Shown one piece after another: positions 1 through 11,155 of a stretch of 64,000 nucleotides of DNA. This stretch comes from Symsagittifera roscoffensis (Eukaryota > Xenacoelomorpha > Acoela > Convolutidae). Both the position numbers and the translations under genes were made by a program. The stretch spans positions 12,010,670 through 12,074,669 of the forward strand of contig NC_087062.1 in NCBI RefSeq assembly GCF_963678635.1, given 5' to 3'. The notes beneath the pieces were generated by a model, which worked only from the letters and a program-made list of their open reading frames with translations, was not told the DNA's origin and ran no database searches. Each line of letters begins with the position of its first letter. The first letter of the stretch is position 1.

Positions 1-2356
1 ACTTGCAAGGAGAAAAGATGCCACTTGTTTCTTGAGATGGATCATGTCGGTTATACCTGATGCTACCATCCAGGCATGCTATCAAAGCGAGGCGGGAGGT
101 AAAGCATTGGAGAAAAGAGTCTCGAGCGTCATTCTGAAAGTCTATCAGAGTGCTGGGATTGAGTAGGAATATGGTTCGAGGCAGTCCCCGGAGAACCATG
201 CAAAACTTGAAAAGATCCGACGGTTCTCTAACAAGAAATTTGATGAGAGTCATGACTTGTTTCGTAGCCTAGTTTTGGTGGAAGATTACTTGAGATCCGC
301 GAAGCGAGGGCAGTATCAGTATGTGTCTGGCGTAATGGGGATATCATACATTCATTTCTTGGATTTGGAGGCAGGAGCTACCTATATGAATTTTTGAAGT
401 TACAGAGCTGCTGAAGTTCTGGACAGAGAAGATAATCGAGATTGATCCGACTGAAATGGAAAAACCAAGTCTGGGTTTGCTGCTTGAGAAAGTGCCCGAA
501 GTCATCAGTGTGCGGCGTTCTGAGAGGAAGGTGGAGCTGAGGCTGAGAGGCGAAGACGACATATTGTCTACGGACCTGGGAACTATTTCGAGGTTGTTGA
601 GATCATCTTGGTATCCACATCCTCGGGCAAATTTGAACAAAGAGATTACGGAGCGAGTGAGACTGTCACCAGGGAAAGATGAGGATCTGGGAAATCTGAA
701 CGTGATACACAAGTTGATCCTGCCTCATCGGAAAGAATCTGAAGAAGTCATGAGCAAGCCGAACGAGTCATCTAAGAAGCTGGGGCCAGGCAGTTGTTTA
801 ATTTAGCGAGTGGAGGTGGAGAACATTCTTGTGATGGACGGTCTTGTGTGAGGATACAGTCATTCCAAAGGAAGGATCTGGCCACTTGGTTTGATGATGT
901 TACCGAGAAGGAGAAAAGTGAGGTCCACTAGAGCGCCACGGTGAATTTAGCGACGGCGTTGGGATTTTTCTCGAGAATGTGTAGTCTGGAGTCACTGGAG
1001 ATGCTAAAATCAGAACATCATGTGATGACAGCATTGAGTGGAGAGTCCTGGCCTGGAGTGCTACAAATGATCCAGAAGCATATCAGGGGATGGAAGGTCG
1101 GTCTTGAGGCAGAGATGGGGTTCCTCGTGAGCAAGGCCTACGGTCTGCCGATGAATTCGAAGTCTCTGGTGGGATCAGTCATGGCGAACTTGAGCTGAAG
1201 TCACTATCCGCTGCACATGACAATGGTGGAAGCATCTAGTCAGCGGGTGCTGATTGATAAGGCTTTCTCGGTGCTGAATTTCATGCGCTTGGCGCGAATG
1301 TCATATCACTCGCATCGGTTGTTGCGGAAGATGCTGAGAGTGATGCCAGGGGATCGAAGGTAGGACTTGAGTGAGATCTGGGGAGAGGAGTTCTTGAGTT
1401 TGGAAACGGAGAACAACAGTGACTTCGAGAGGCGAGGCGCGAATGGGAAGGCGACGAGCAACACACAAGCTGTGGACGAGAATGATGTGACACATGCGAA
1501 AATGATGGACTTTGCACCTTTGCTCGAGGCTTCTGGAGAATGTAACCTCCGAAGCATCAATTTGACGCATGGATAATACCCATGTCATTATCTGGCATAG
1601 AAGGTGTGGTATCCAGAGCAGTCAATCCTATGCTTGATATGGGATGTCGAGGAAATTCGGTCGATTGGACTACCTGACCACCAACAGAAAGTCACTCTCT
1701 TCATGGTGAGCTCGATGTTGGCACTGCGATGGATTGAGGAGAATATTATGAATTATCGAAAATCTAAGGCACCAACAGTGGAGGCGATACATGCCATTGA
1801 CTATAGCAGGAGGCTTGAGTTGTTTGAGACTGAGTTCAAAGTATTCGCTGTACCCATAGAAGTGAGGCACGTGTGGAGCCGCATACGATTCTTTTCATGG
1901 TTTCGGGCGACACTAACCTTGTGGCTATACGCTTCGACGAATAATCACATAAAGAAACATCAGAAGGAGTACCGTCATTTTCTGGCCGAGGTAGGGCCGA
2001 AAGCCTTCAAGAGACCTTTACTCACCCACAGTAATGGGATAACCACGGGCTGGAAAAGCGTTGGCAGGGTGTCTAGAGATAACAACAAGGTGAGGGAATC
2101 AGTACTGGAAGAGGACCAGGCGAAGAACGTGAGCTTGAGCTTGCATAATGCTTTTTGCTTGAACAGAGAGTCCAAAGTGAAGAGCCTACCAAGGCAAACG
2201 AGAAGATTGCAAGAGCAAAGAAAATGGATGCGATCCTATGAACAGCTGAAGGCATGGGAGGAAATCGTGATCAGTTCCCATGATGAGGATGATTTAACGA
2301 GGCAGATCACTGTGTCGAGTGCGTCTGGACCCAGTGTTTCGAAGACGGGGACGTGA
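1..2356 (+). pseudogene. Relic of the retrotransposon third gene (ORF3), C-terminal half
   Basis: Translated pieces match the last 780 or so residues of the intact ORF3 of element A (32457-36566) in order. The best preserved piece, 1604-2356, is about 70% identical by eye to the ORF3 C terminus, sharing for example EEIRSIGLPDH, MLALRWIEEN, KAFKRPLLTH and MRSYEQLKAWEEIVISS. In-frame stops (for example near 163, 804 and 1197) and frame changes split it into at least four pieces. No known domain is recognisable. Its value is comparative: protein-level similarity persists between two diverged elements, which suggests that ORF3 was under selection as a protein before this copy decayed. Confidence 0.88.
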
Positions 2357-2726
2357 TTTGAGCAGAATGCTCAAAGATCGGTTCTTGAGTCTTGAGTGTG
2401 GGAAGTAGTGTGGAAAGTATCTACTGATATAAATCAAAATGCTGCTTGACAATTTTCTGACTGGGTGAACAAAGGAAACTTTGAAGGTTAGCTCATAAAG
2501 CTGCTATTCAGGGTGCATGTGGATGCAGATTTTGATTGCTGTGTAGCTATAACGTGACAATTTTGCATGGTGGTAAATTTTGGGGATGTAGATAAAGTTG
2601 AATCTGCTGCAAACTTCTGTAAATGACCACTGGCACTGTATCTTGAGACGCACTCAACAGTCTGGATGCTCAGCAGGGACAGACGACAACACGTGATGAG
2701 GACATCGATCTTGAGTGCGGGGAGTA
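2357..2726 (+). other. 3' untranslated region and polypurine tract of element 1
   Basis: This stretch lies between the ORF3 stop and the LTR. It resembles the corresponding region of element A (31973-32456 reversed), including the shared block with AGTGCCAGTGGTCATTTACAG in opposite orientation. It ends with the purine-rich GCGGGGAGTA directly before the LTR start TGTGCC, the expected position of a plus-strand primer. Element A has CCGGGGAGTA at the same place. Confidence 0.7.
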
Positions 2727-3617
2727 TGTGCCAGTCGGTGATATTTGGAAGTTTGACCTTGAGCTGAACGTTTAATCTTGATTTTGGGAAAAAAAGTAGC
2801 TTTTTCAAAAATTCTAATTGACCCAGTCATGCTCGGGTTTCTTGCGACAAGTGAAAATGCAGAATAAACTAGGACAGAGTATTCGAGTTAAAATTGCGGG
2901 GAAGTCGCTAGAAAAATACGAGAGTAAAACTGCTATTCGCAATTTTACCGGAATAAGTCGGCACGAGTAGAGCTATCTTGTTCCTGATAAAAAATCAAGA
3001 ATTCAGGAAGAGAAATAAAGAAGAACGATTGACTGGAACAGACTGACACTTGAGTGGGAAGGCGGACAGCTGAAGGTGCCCAATGGTCAAAAGAGGAAAA
3101 CTTCTTCTTGAGTTAAAACTAACTTATTCAAAACTTCTCGAAATTAACTTATTTAGTTTAAATTCCTTCTGGAGTTGCTATGCAATTATTTTTTACCCAA
3201 ATCTAGAAGTCGACTCGGTATGTGAGTACCTTATTTAAATTTCTTGAGTGCATTTTATGTGAGTTTGTTGAGATAAGGCGAGTTTTAGGTTGATCCACCT
3301 GAAATGGATCGAAGGTCCACTATCCAATAAAAACTAACAGCTTACTCATCTTTCCGACCCTCTGTTTAATAGCGTTCGCGTGTTTTAGGTATTCAGAGAC
3401 CTGACCATGGGGATGTTCTCATTTCTAGAGTGGGGGTATTTTGGTAGTAGCCTTTAAGATGTAATACGGTTTGTTGTCTCATCTCGCATGTGAACCGAAT
3501 TGGCTCCGACTGAATGAGGTGCAAAAACACAAGAGACAGTGTCCCTGACCCTTGAGCCAATGGTTATAGGGCCTATTTTTCATAGCCCCATATGTGACTT
3601 AAGTAGGCGACTGTTAC
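2727..3617 (+). repeat. 3' LTR of element 1
   Basis: The 891-bp repeat starts TGTGCCAGTCGG and ends GGCGACTGTTAC. It is homologous along its whole length to the reverse complements of 31067-31972 and 49642-50525. An AATAAA near 3327, in a context shared with element A (CCACTGTCTAATAAAAAG), is a likely polyadenylation signal. The 5' partner LTR is outside the window. Confidence 0.88.
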
Positions 3618-5363
3618 AATTATTTTGTCTTTGTAATCATGATATGTACCTAAAATCCATCATGTTGCTTTCGTTTGCTCACTTTCGCTGATAATAAGAT
3701 CGTTTTACGATGGTTTCTATAGCGCTGAGCCTTAGCATACAATCGGGGCAACATATGTTTTGTGTTGTTGTAGTTTTATATGCTTGTTGTTAAATTCAAG
3801 ATTTTCATTTTGACATAGTGTAACGCCTTTAGAGCTTGGGATAATCATGTTTTTGCCTTCTCTGTCCAATTCAAAAAATAAGTGACTTTAAGTCCGAGGT
3901 CTTTCGTTTCGTTTACTTCGTCGATTATTGTAGTATTGACTTCCTTAATTGCACTTTTCTCACAGAAGCGAAACTGAGCTCCGGATCACTTTCGAAACAA
4001 CACAAATATTAAAGAAAACATAAGTGGGAAAAACTTTCAAAAATTGAAAAAAAAACAATGTGAACCAAAAATTTTGTATGTCTATAAAATTAATTAGAGG
4101 CCCAGCTAAAGCTGGGAGGTATGTGCTTGATGTAGATTAATTTTGTTGTAATAATGCGGCACAAGTATTGTGATTTTAACAATTGGACTTTGCCATAAAC
4201 CTTAGTTGCTTCTCTACTAAAATATAAGATAAGTAAAAAATAAATGAGTAGATAGCATTTCTCTTATAAACAAAAAATCAGAAACCATTATCGCGACCTC
4301 TTCTTTCAGTTATAATTTTTATCTCAGATTTGATGGTGTTAAATTTAGGAAAATTCAAAAATGTTCTAGAAAAAATTGTCGAAAATTCATAAAAACGGTC
4401 AAAAGAATTTCCAAAATCTGTGACTTTTTGCTGTAAAGAGCAGTTTGTGACCACTTAACCAGAGAAGATTCCCCCAAAAGCGGGTTTTTTATTGAAGCGT
4501 TTGTACTCAGAGCGCCAATAAATAAAAGCCTATACTTAACTCCAAAAAAGAACGCTATTCGAAACGCGAATAAACGTTTTTCACAGCGTCGAAAAAATTT
4601 AGTTCCAACTTATAAGCAATTGGTTTGAATATAATCAACTGCAGCAAATTTCTCACATCGCTGACCAGTTTTTAATCGTATTACAGGCTTTTATGCGGTA
4701 AAAAAGTTTGACCGCCTCGCCTCAATTTGGTAAGACTTCTGTTTTGTATTTCTCAGAAATATATATTTGAAACAAACCTTTTTTCTTTTTTATTTCCCAG
4801 AAATATATTCAAACCAATCAGTTTTCGCTAAGAATAGCTATTAAATTCTCCGCGCTGTGATTAGCTTTAGATTTTTTGGACTTGCAAATAGCTTTATAGT
4901 TTTTTTTGGCGTTGTGGAAAACATGGATTGAAGACAAACTGAAAACTGGCACGGCAGTTTTCGCGTGAAGTCAAAAAATGTAGAGAGAAAAGTGTCAAAT
5001 TTTCAAAACTTCTATACGTTTAAAGGCCATGTTTTTTTCCTAATTAATCTGGTCATAAATAGCTATAAAAAAATTTTCTACAATCTGTTTTTTCGATTAA
5101 CTTTATGATTTTATCAGGCTTAGCAGACTTTTAAGCAGGCGCGAAAATCCCAAAAAAACAGTCGAACAATCATAAACTTGACATTTCAGAGAACACAGAT
5201 TTTTCAGTTAAAAAAAGATTGCTTAGCCGCTTATTCAGAAGGAATTCACTCTTTTGTATTTTCGATTGAACCAAAAATCTCAGCCTAATTACTGCGATCA
5301 GCCTAATTGTTGTGATAAACTGATGATGCCCTGGGATTATGCGAGCGTTTTGATGCCCTGCGA
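3618..5363. other. AT-rich intergenic DNA without recognisable genes
   Basis: I see no coding frame of substance. The stretch has many A and T runs. Small structures include a short hairpin at about 4098-4114 (CCCAGCTAAAGCTGGG) and two similar segments around 4750-4830 built on CAGAAATATAT. Just before the large inverted repeat the phrase GATGCCCTGSGATTAT is repeated three times (5327-5397). Confidence 0.6.
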
Positions 5364-5585
5364 TTATTATGGGCGTTTTGATGCCCTGGGATTATGCGAG
5401 ACACGGAGTCTCTGATCTAGGCAGAACCTACACTATTGTGCGCTCGATGACCCCGAGAGAAAAGGTAGTAAACCCCGTTACTACCTTTCCTCTCGGGGTC
5501 ATCGAGCGCACAATAGTGCAGGTTCTGCCAAGATCAGAGACTCCGTGCCTCGCATAATCCCAGGGCATCAAAACGCCCATAATAA
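5364..5585. repeat. Near-perfect inverted repeat (108-bp arms, 6-bp loop)
   Basis: The arms 5364-5471 and 5478-5585 are reverse complements with about four mismatches, separated by ACCCCG. The transcript of either strand would fold into one long hairpin. The outer end TTATTATGGGCGTTTTGATG is preceded by two further partial copies of the same phrase. It could be a foldback transposon or MITE, a snap-back replication product, or a hairpin RNA source. I cannot tell which, and I see no transposase. Confidence 0.9.
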
Positions 5586-6129
5586 AGAAAGAATCTAACC
5601 AGGCATAGTTGCCAAAGTGACCGAATTCTGGTCGCCTGGTTAAAATGTCGCCTTAATAGTGATACGTTTAAAATAGTCGTCTACTACAGCCTCACTAACC
5701 TCGCTAATGAGAAAGGCGAAAAACGGGTTGATTGCTTCTACGCTAATCTCTTCAGTATTGAAAAACGACATCCCCAGCCGTAAAGTTGGATCTCATACTC
5801 TGACATTTGGTGATTCGAATGCGAGAACCAGAAAGGAGCAATTGAAAGAATTGAGACCACCAGCTGGTGCCTGGTCGGCCGACTAAAAAACAAACTCAAA
5901 TGGTGAGAAATTTCTGGAGTTTTGTTCGACACACGATTTAAAAATCGTGAACACGTTATTCAAGAAGCCTTTAAATAAACTTATAACGTGGCGTCACCCA
6001 AGAGGCTCAGGTGCAGTCATTGATTATATCGGAATACTGTCTGGAGAGATATGAGAAGCAGTTGGGGAGGTAGTACCGGGATCACTCAGAACATATTGAA
6101 CTAGTACGCGTGATCTTACCCCCTAAGGC
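5586..6129. other. Non-coding stretch upstream of a LINE relic
   Basis: No gene is recognisable. A local inverted motif with CCAGGC and GCCTGG lies at about 5600-5640. Part of this stretch may be decayed 5' sequence of the LINE that becomes recognisable at about 6130, but no protein similarity supports that. Confidence 0.4.
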
Positions 6130-7980
6130 GTGATCTTACGAATTTGGAGAGACACAGTAGTACTCAATCTGTTCAAGAAAGGAAGCAGAGCAGAACCGAA
6201 CAATCACCGGGGCATTTTCCTTCTTGACCAAGGCGATTGAACCCTATCAATTTAGATTCCAAAGCCAAAGATCAACAGGCCAATCTATCTTGGCAATGAG
6301 ATGTTTGCTTGAAAGAAGGATTGAAAAGCAGCAACCTCTTTGTATGACTTTCATCGACTTGACGAAGGCTTTTGATTCTATTGGTTAGGAAGTGCTGCTG
6401 TTTATCGCCCTAAGGGATTTTGGAATCCCAGGAGATATCATCAGTTTGATTGAAGCGCTCCACACCAAACCCATCGCCAAGTTTGATAAGGATAACACCA
6501 TTGAAGTGAACCGGGGGGGATGCGGCAAGGTTGCGTTTTGGGCCCACCGTTGGTTATCAGCTTTTTGGAAAGTAAGACCAGTGGAGAGAAAACAAACTTT
6601 GCACAAACTGATCATCTGGCTTTAATATCTGACAATCAAGCAAATGCTACCAAGTCGCTGAAAGAGATGGCAAAAACTTCTGGATTGGTTCAATTATAAT
6701 TATCTGTCGAGAAAACTAAAAGTGTTGCAATTAACACCAAAGACAATACAAATGTCCCTATCCATGTACTCAGTGAACAGATTGAACAGGTTAATCACTT
6801 TGAGTACCGCTGCAGAATCATAGCATCTGACGGCATTGCTGACAAGGCTATCAGTGCTCGCATCTCTAAGACAAAGATAGCAATGCTACGCCTTTGACCG
6901 GCCCTGGTGTCAAAACATTTGACACTAAGGAACAAGGGTCTCCTCATCGAGACTTTCCTAAAGCCGGTCCTGCTATACGGCTTAGAGACCCTTGTTAGCA
7001 GATGCACTGATCTTGGTAGACTAGAAACAGTTATACACCGTGCTAAAAGAATGTGTCTAAGACTAGAAACTAGAATTGAAATAAAACTTAAGGAATTAAC
7101 TGAAAAGGTGAAAGCAATGCCAGTCGCACATCAAGTCTGCAGGAGAGGGGTTAAACTGTATGCTTCCTTTAAAAACATCGGGGTCGACAGCTTGAATGAT
7201 CTACTTGAAGGTGCTAAATGTTGGCAAAGCAGATTGGATGAGGCAGCTTAGAGCTGATCTTGACAACCATGGGCTCAAGACAAAGTGTGACCAGGACAAT
7301 TGGTTGCACAATCCGACAACCAAATTTAAGTTGACAGACAGTGGGGATTTTAAAGCAAATGCTATCTGCAAAATGTCGCAAAGAGTTCAATGTTCTAATG
7401 AAAACTATGGTGAATGTTTTATAGCAAAAAAGAGATGAACAGGCATCTCAGAGATAAACATTCGGAACCATCGGTCCAGACCTCCGATAGTAGTGAACTT
7501 GAAACTTATAAAGGAATTGAAAGCATTAAAGGAATTGGAAGAAATGTAGAAATACCCCAGCAGTCCAGCAACGGGGGTCCAAGAAAGACGAATTCGACTG
7601 CCATCTATCTCACTGTAAAAAGACTTATGTCTATGTCAGCGGTTGGACTAAGTAGATACAAAACTGCCACCCGCATGCGAAACTGATCAGCGCATCAGAA
7701 CCGACCGTCTCAACACCCTAACTGAGTCGGCAATCCTTCGCATCCAACCAAAACACAAGCACAGGTTACGAGGTGCTAAAGTGTCCGCTCTGCTCTGATC
7801 GGAGCTCTGTTAGAAATTCAATGATCAATCACTGTTATGTGAAGCACCGATGTTCGCGGGTCAAAGCAAGGCCAGTGCCCAAGCCACCAATCCATGTTTG
7901 CGTTGTCTCGGTGAGTACATTCATAAGGCAAATATTGGCAGAATATAGCGTAATGATCACCACTGCTAGCTCGGGAAGGT
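6130..7980 (+). pseudogene. Decayed non-LTR retrotransposon ORF2 with RT and C-terminal C2H2 fingers
   Basis: Fragments in several plus frames follow the order of a LINE polymerase. They are: an RT start (NLFKKGSRAEPNNHRGIFLL, about 6155-6220), RT block with CMTFIDLTKAFDSI (about 6340-6385), a frame with VEKTKSVAINT and FEYRCRIIASDGIADKAISARI (about 6700-6865), and the post-RT region KPVLLYGLETLVSR (about 6955-7010). Downstream are the tail RIRTDRLNTLTESAILRIQ (about 7690-7750) and two C2H2-like fingers (about 7390-7460 and 7770-7845). This matches the animal endonuclease-RT family whose protein ends in a C2H2 finger. The YADD region is lost, and stops such as TAG at 6386 break the frame. It is inactive. 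Confidence 0.8.
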
Positions 7981-8089
7981 AAAATGGGTTCCCGGTGGTG
8001 AATTTCATTCCGTTTGATTTAGTTCTAATTATTTGATAAAGTCAAAACCATTGCCCCTGGCATTGACTAGCTGGAATGCAGATGGGAGG

Positions 8090-10680
8090 AACTAATTTTC
8101 GAGGAAGCTCTTTCTGAGTTACCTTTTACTGTTGATAAATTAGTCAAAATTACTATTGCAACTATTGTTCCAGCAATATCTAATCAATTGAAACGATCTT
8201 CGGGAACAACTGATCGTCAACTTGAGATCCGCGTACAGGGAATCCTTGAATCCTCTGACGCCTCTCTAATGAAGAGAATGGAAATCGTTGAAAGGCATGT
8301 TACTGATGTTCTTAAAACTCTTTATGAATAGGATCAATGTAGTATTTTGTCTATCAGGCACCCTAGGGCTTTTAAAAGCACCAACAACCGGCAAATATCC
8401 ATTCTCGTTAATTTTTCAAATGAATGGTCAGCCTTTTAATGTCCTACGACAGCACTTTTTTCAAAAAAACCGCCATATTCCTGTAATCGTCCCTAAATTG
8501 CTCTCTGACGATGAGCTTGCTTTGAAAAAGTGCACTCTGAAGAAACGGTGTGAAATTATTGAAAATGGTGTTCCAAAAAGCAAGCGCAAAATAAGAATTT
8601 CTAAACTTCTGCACAACAATAACGAATTTGAGATAAGTTTGTGACTCAGTTTGATTATTATTACTTTTAACTTTACGGTTATTATTCGGTTTCTCCAGGT
8701 ATCCTGCGCCTGTGAAACTTGTTTGGAGTCTAATATTTCCAACATTTTGTAAATGTCTGTTTCTCAAACTGTCCGCTTACCGGGGCAACACGGTGAGGTT
8801 GCTATTTTTGCAAAAGATAGTCTGCCGCTCTCAGCATGGGACTGTAGGCTATCCGAGTTTGATTTTACGTGTGGTCTAGTTTTATGCTCTAAGCCAGTGT
8901 TCCTATCTTTTCAGTTCATAACTCCGCGTTTCCTTCTGCTTTTCGTATAGGCTCCGAAGTTCTCTCAAACTGTACCACTTTTCATATTCAGAGTTTTCTT
9001 TTAACGTTTCAACACGGTGTTACCACGATTATTGGTGATTTTAATTTGCGAGGTATTTGCTGACGTTCTTATTGAGGTTCTGACACTGTTTCCCATGTCA
9101 TGATTGACATTTTTGATCTTTCAAACTGCCTACAAATTATTTCTGAGCCTATTCATACTAGTGGCAATGCGCTTGATCTAATTTTCAAAAACAAACCTGA
9201 ACTGTGTTTAGTCGGTGTTGACGGAAATAGTTTTAAATCTGACCATTATCATTTCTCTCATACTTATCAACTGATAGTTGTCCATCAAATTCGGCTTTAG
9301 ATGTTCCTTTTTTTCTAAAGGATCTTTTAATTGTTCAAATTTCAATAGTTTTTTGTTTTGGTTGTAATTACTTATTACTGTCCACTTTTGGTTTTCCAGC
9401 TTATGTGCTGAGGCAGAACGCCAAAATTTTGTCCCCAAATTTTTACATTCCTTTCTCTCAAAATATTTCTTGCCGTTCTAGGCCCAACTTATTAGTTTTT
9501 GTCGGCGCCTATTTTCAATATTGCAAGGTATGACGCAATAATAAATTGTGTACCAAATTCAATTAGTCTCAAACGCAGAAAACACTCATTGAAAAATTTC
9601 TATTTCTAAAGCTACTCGGTTTATCTCATATGAAGTTTCTACTGAGAAGCGTAGACCGGCTAACTTTCATTATTATTCTTTTAAAAACTGTCATCTCTTC
9701 GACGGGAACTGGATAGTCCAATTGTGCTAGACAAAGTGTCTCTTTTGTCCTTTTAATAACTTATTAATTAGCAAGGATTCTTTCAAGCTACTTAATCAAT
9801 TTTCTAGCTTCATTCCTATCTTTTCATTAATTCATTTAGTTTCCTCAACAGCTGATAACTACAAAGGAAAAGCTGATCTTTTTAACATTTTCTCGAAAAA
9901 AACATGATATTAGTACTATATTATTTTCCTATATATATTTCGCTGATAAGTAAACTACTGATCTCTTATTTGATGTGCCAAACACTTCAGCAGTTGCAGC
10001 TTATGGCTTTCCAGCTTATGTTCTGAGGCAGAACGCCAAAGTTTTGTCCCCAAATTTTTACATTCCTTTCTCTCGAAATATTTCTTGCCGTTCTAGGCCC
10101 AATGTTTGAAAAGATGCACATGTTGTCCCATTACACAAGTCAATATCAAAATCAGACCCTACTAATTATGTGGTATCAGTATCCTCACACGTTTGACTTT
10201 ATGTCTCCAAAAACCAATTTTTAAGTTTCAGTATTCCAAAGCTCGGCATGATCGGTCTTATAGCCAACACGGTTTTATGAAAAGGCGCAGCACTTTTACG
10301 CAACTTTCAATTTACATTGATATTTTATATTTGCATTGATGTCAATGAAAAAATTTGTGCTGTCTACTTTGACATGCATAAAGCATTTGACTCCGTGTTA
10401 TATAATGTTCTGCTTAATAAACTTAGAGCTTTTGGTTTTGATGACGCGTTTATTCGTCTCGTTTACTCCTGTTAGTCAAATCGCATTCAGAGGGTGCGTG
10501 TAAGCACTTCTTGGTCCTATGAAGGGCACGTATCAAGCGGTGTTACTCAAGCATCTATGGCCACCTACAACTCCTAATTTATATCAACGATCTGCCTGGT
10601 GTTGTAAACATTTCTATTCCACATCTGCTCGCTGATTACTGAAAACTTCTATACACATTACAGTTTGACATACACGGAGT
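8090..10680 (+). pseudogene. Decayed CR1/Jockey-like LINE
   Basis: An ORF1-like segment lies at about 8200-8643 (residues such as VPKLLSDDELALKKCTLKKRC). Endonuclease traces follow: IGDFNLRGI at about 9030-9060 and NALDLIFKNKPE with a later SDHYHFSH at about 9160-9265, the usual C-terminal EN blocks. RT traces are HVVPLHKSISKSDPTNY (about 10110-10165), VCAVYFDMHKAFDSVLYN with LRAFGFDDAFI (about 10355-10460) and SSGVTQ (about 10535). Stops and frameshifts are frequent. The family assignment is from motif layout only. Confidence 0.75.
9391..10103 (+). repeat. Internal direct repeat of about 95 bp inside the LINE relic
   Basis: The segments 9391-9485 and 10008-10103 are near identical, both running from TTTCCAGCTTATG through GAGGCAGAACGCCAAA to TTCTAGGCCCAA. 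The intervening 520 bp contain unrelated LINE sequence. The second copy continues in the RT frame (CRSRPN then DAHVVPLHK), so it is probably the original and the first copy is a duplicated or rearranged piece. Confidence 0.85.
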
Positions 10681-10789
10681 CTCCTTGTGGTGCAATTTCA
10701 AAGGCCACTTTTATCATCCTGACAAAAATAAACTAATCTCAAATAATTCTTCCCCCGTCTTCGATTTGAATGACGCATCAAAAATGTGT

Positions 10790-11155
10790 GTTGAGCATTT
10801 TAAATTTTTGGTTCTTCTATTTCTCCAAGTTTATCTTGGAACCACCACATGGGCTCTAAACTTGGTAAGACGTCCCGCTGTTTTTATTACTGACAGAGAA
10901 ATGTTCCATTTAATTTCCCTGTCAAAACGAAGTTTCAGATGTAAATCTTTTGTGTACGATCCATTTTGTTATTTCATTCCATTTTAACCCCAGTATTACA
11001 TTGTTGCTCCAGTATCGTTTTGACAGGGAAATTAAATGGAACATTTCTCTGTCAGTAATAAAAACAGCGGGACGTCTTACCAAGTTTAGAGCCCATGTGG
11101 TGGTTCCAAGATAAGCTTGGAGAAATAGAAGAACCAAAAATTTAAAATGCTCAAC
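10790..11155. repeat. Inverted repeat with arms of about 140 bp and 80-bp spacer
   Basis: The arm 10790-10930 (GTTGAGCATTTTAAATTTTT to CCTGTCAAAACGA) returns as its reverse complement at about 11012-11155 with very few mismatches. The spacer is 10931-11011. The arms probably derive from 3' sequence of the adjacent LINE, giving a head-to-head arrangement of the same fragment, as expected from twin priming or a snap-back event. Confidence 0.9.

Larger units (their letters stand above)
1..3617 (+). mobile_element. 3' end of a decayed giant LTR retrotransposon (element 1)
   Basis: The window opens inside this element. It carries the C-terminal part of the third gene, an untranslated stretch and one LTR, in the same order as element A (31067-50525) but on the opposite strand. 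Its 5' part lies outside the window. Reading frames are broken by several stops and frameshifts, so this copy is older than element A. The LTR ends in GTTAC at 3617, the same terminus inferred for element A from its target-site duplication. Confidence 0.9.
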
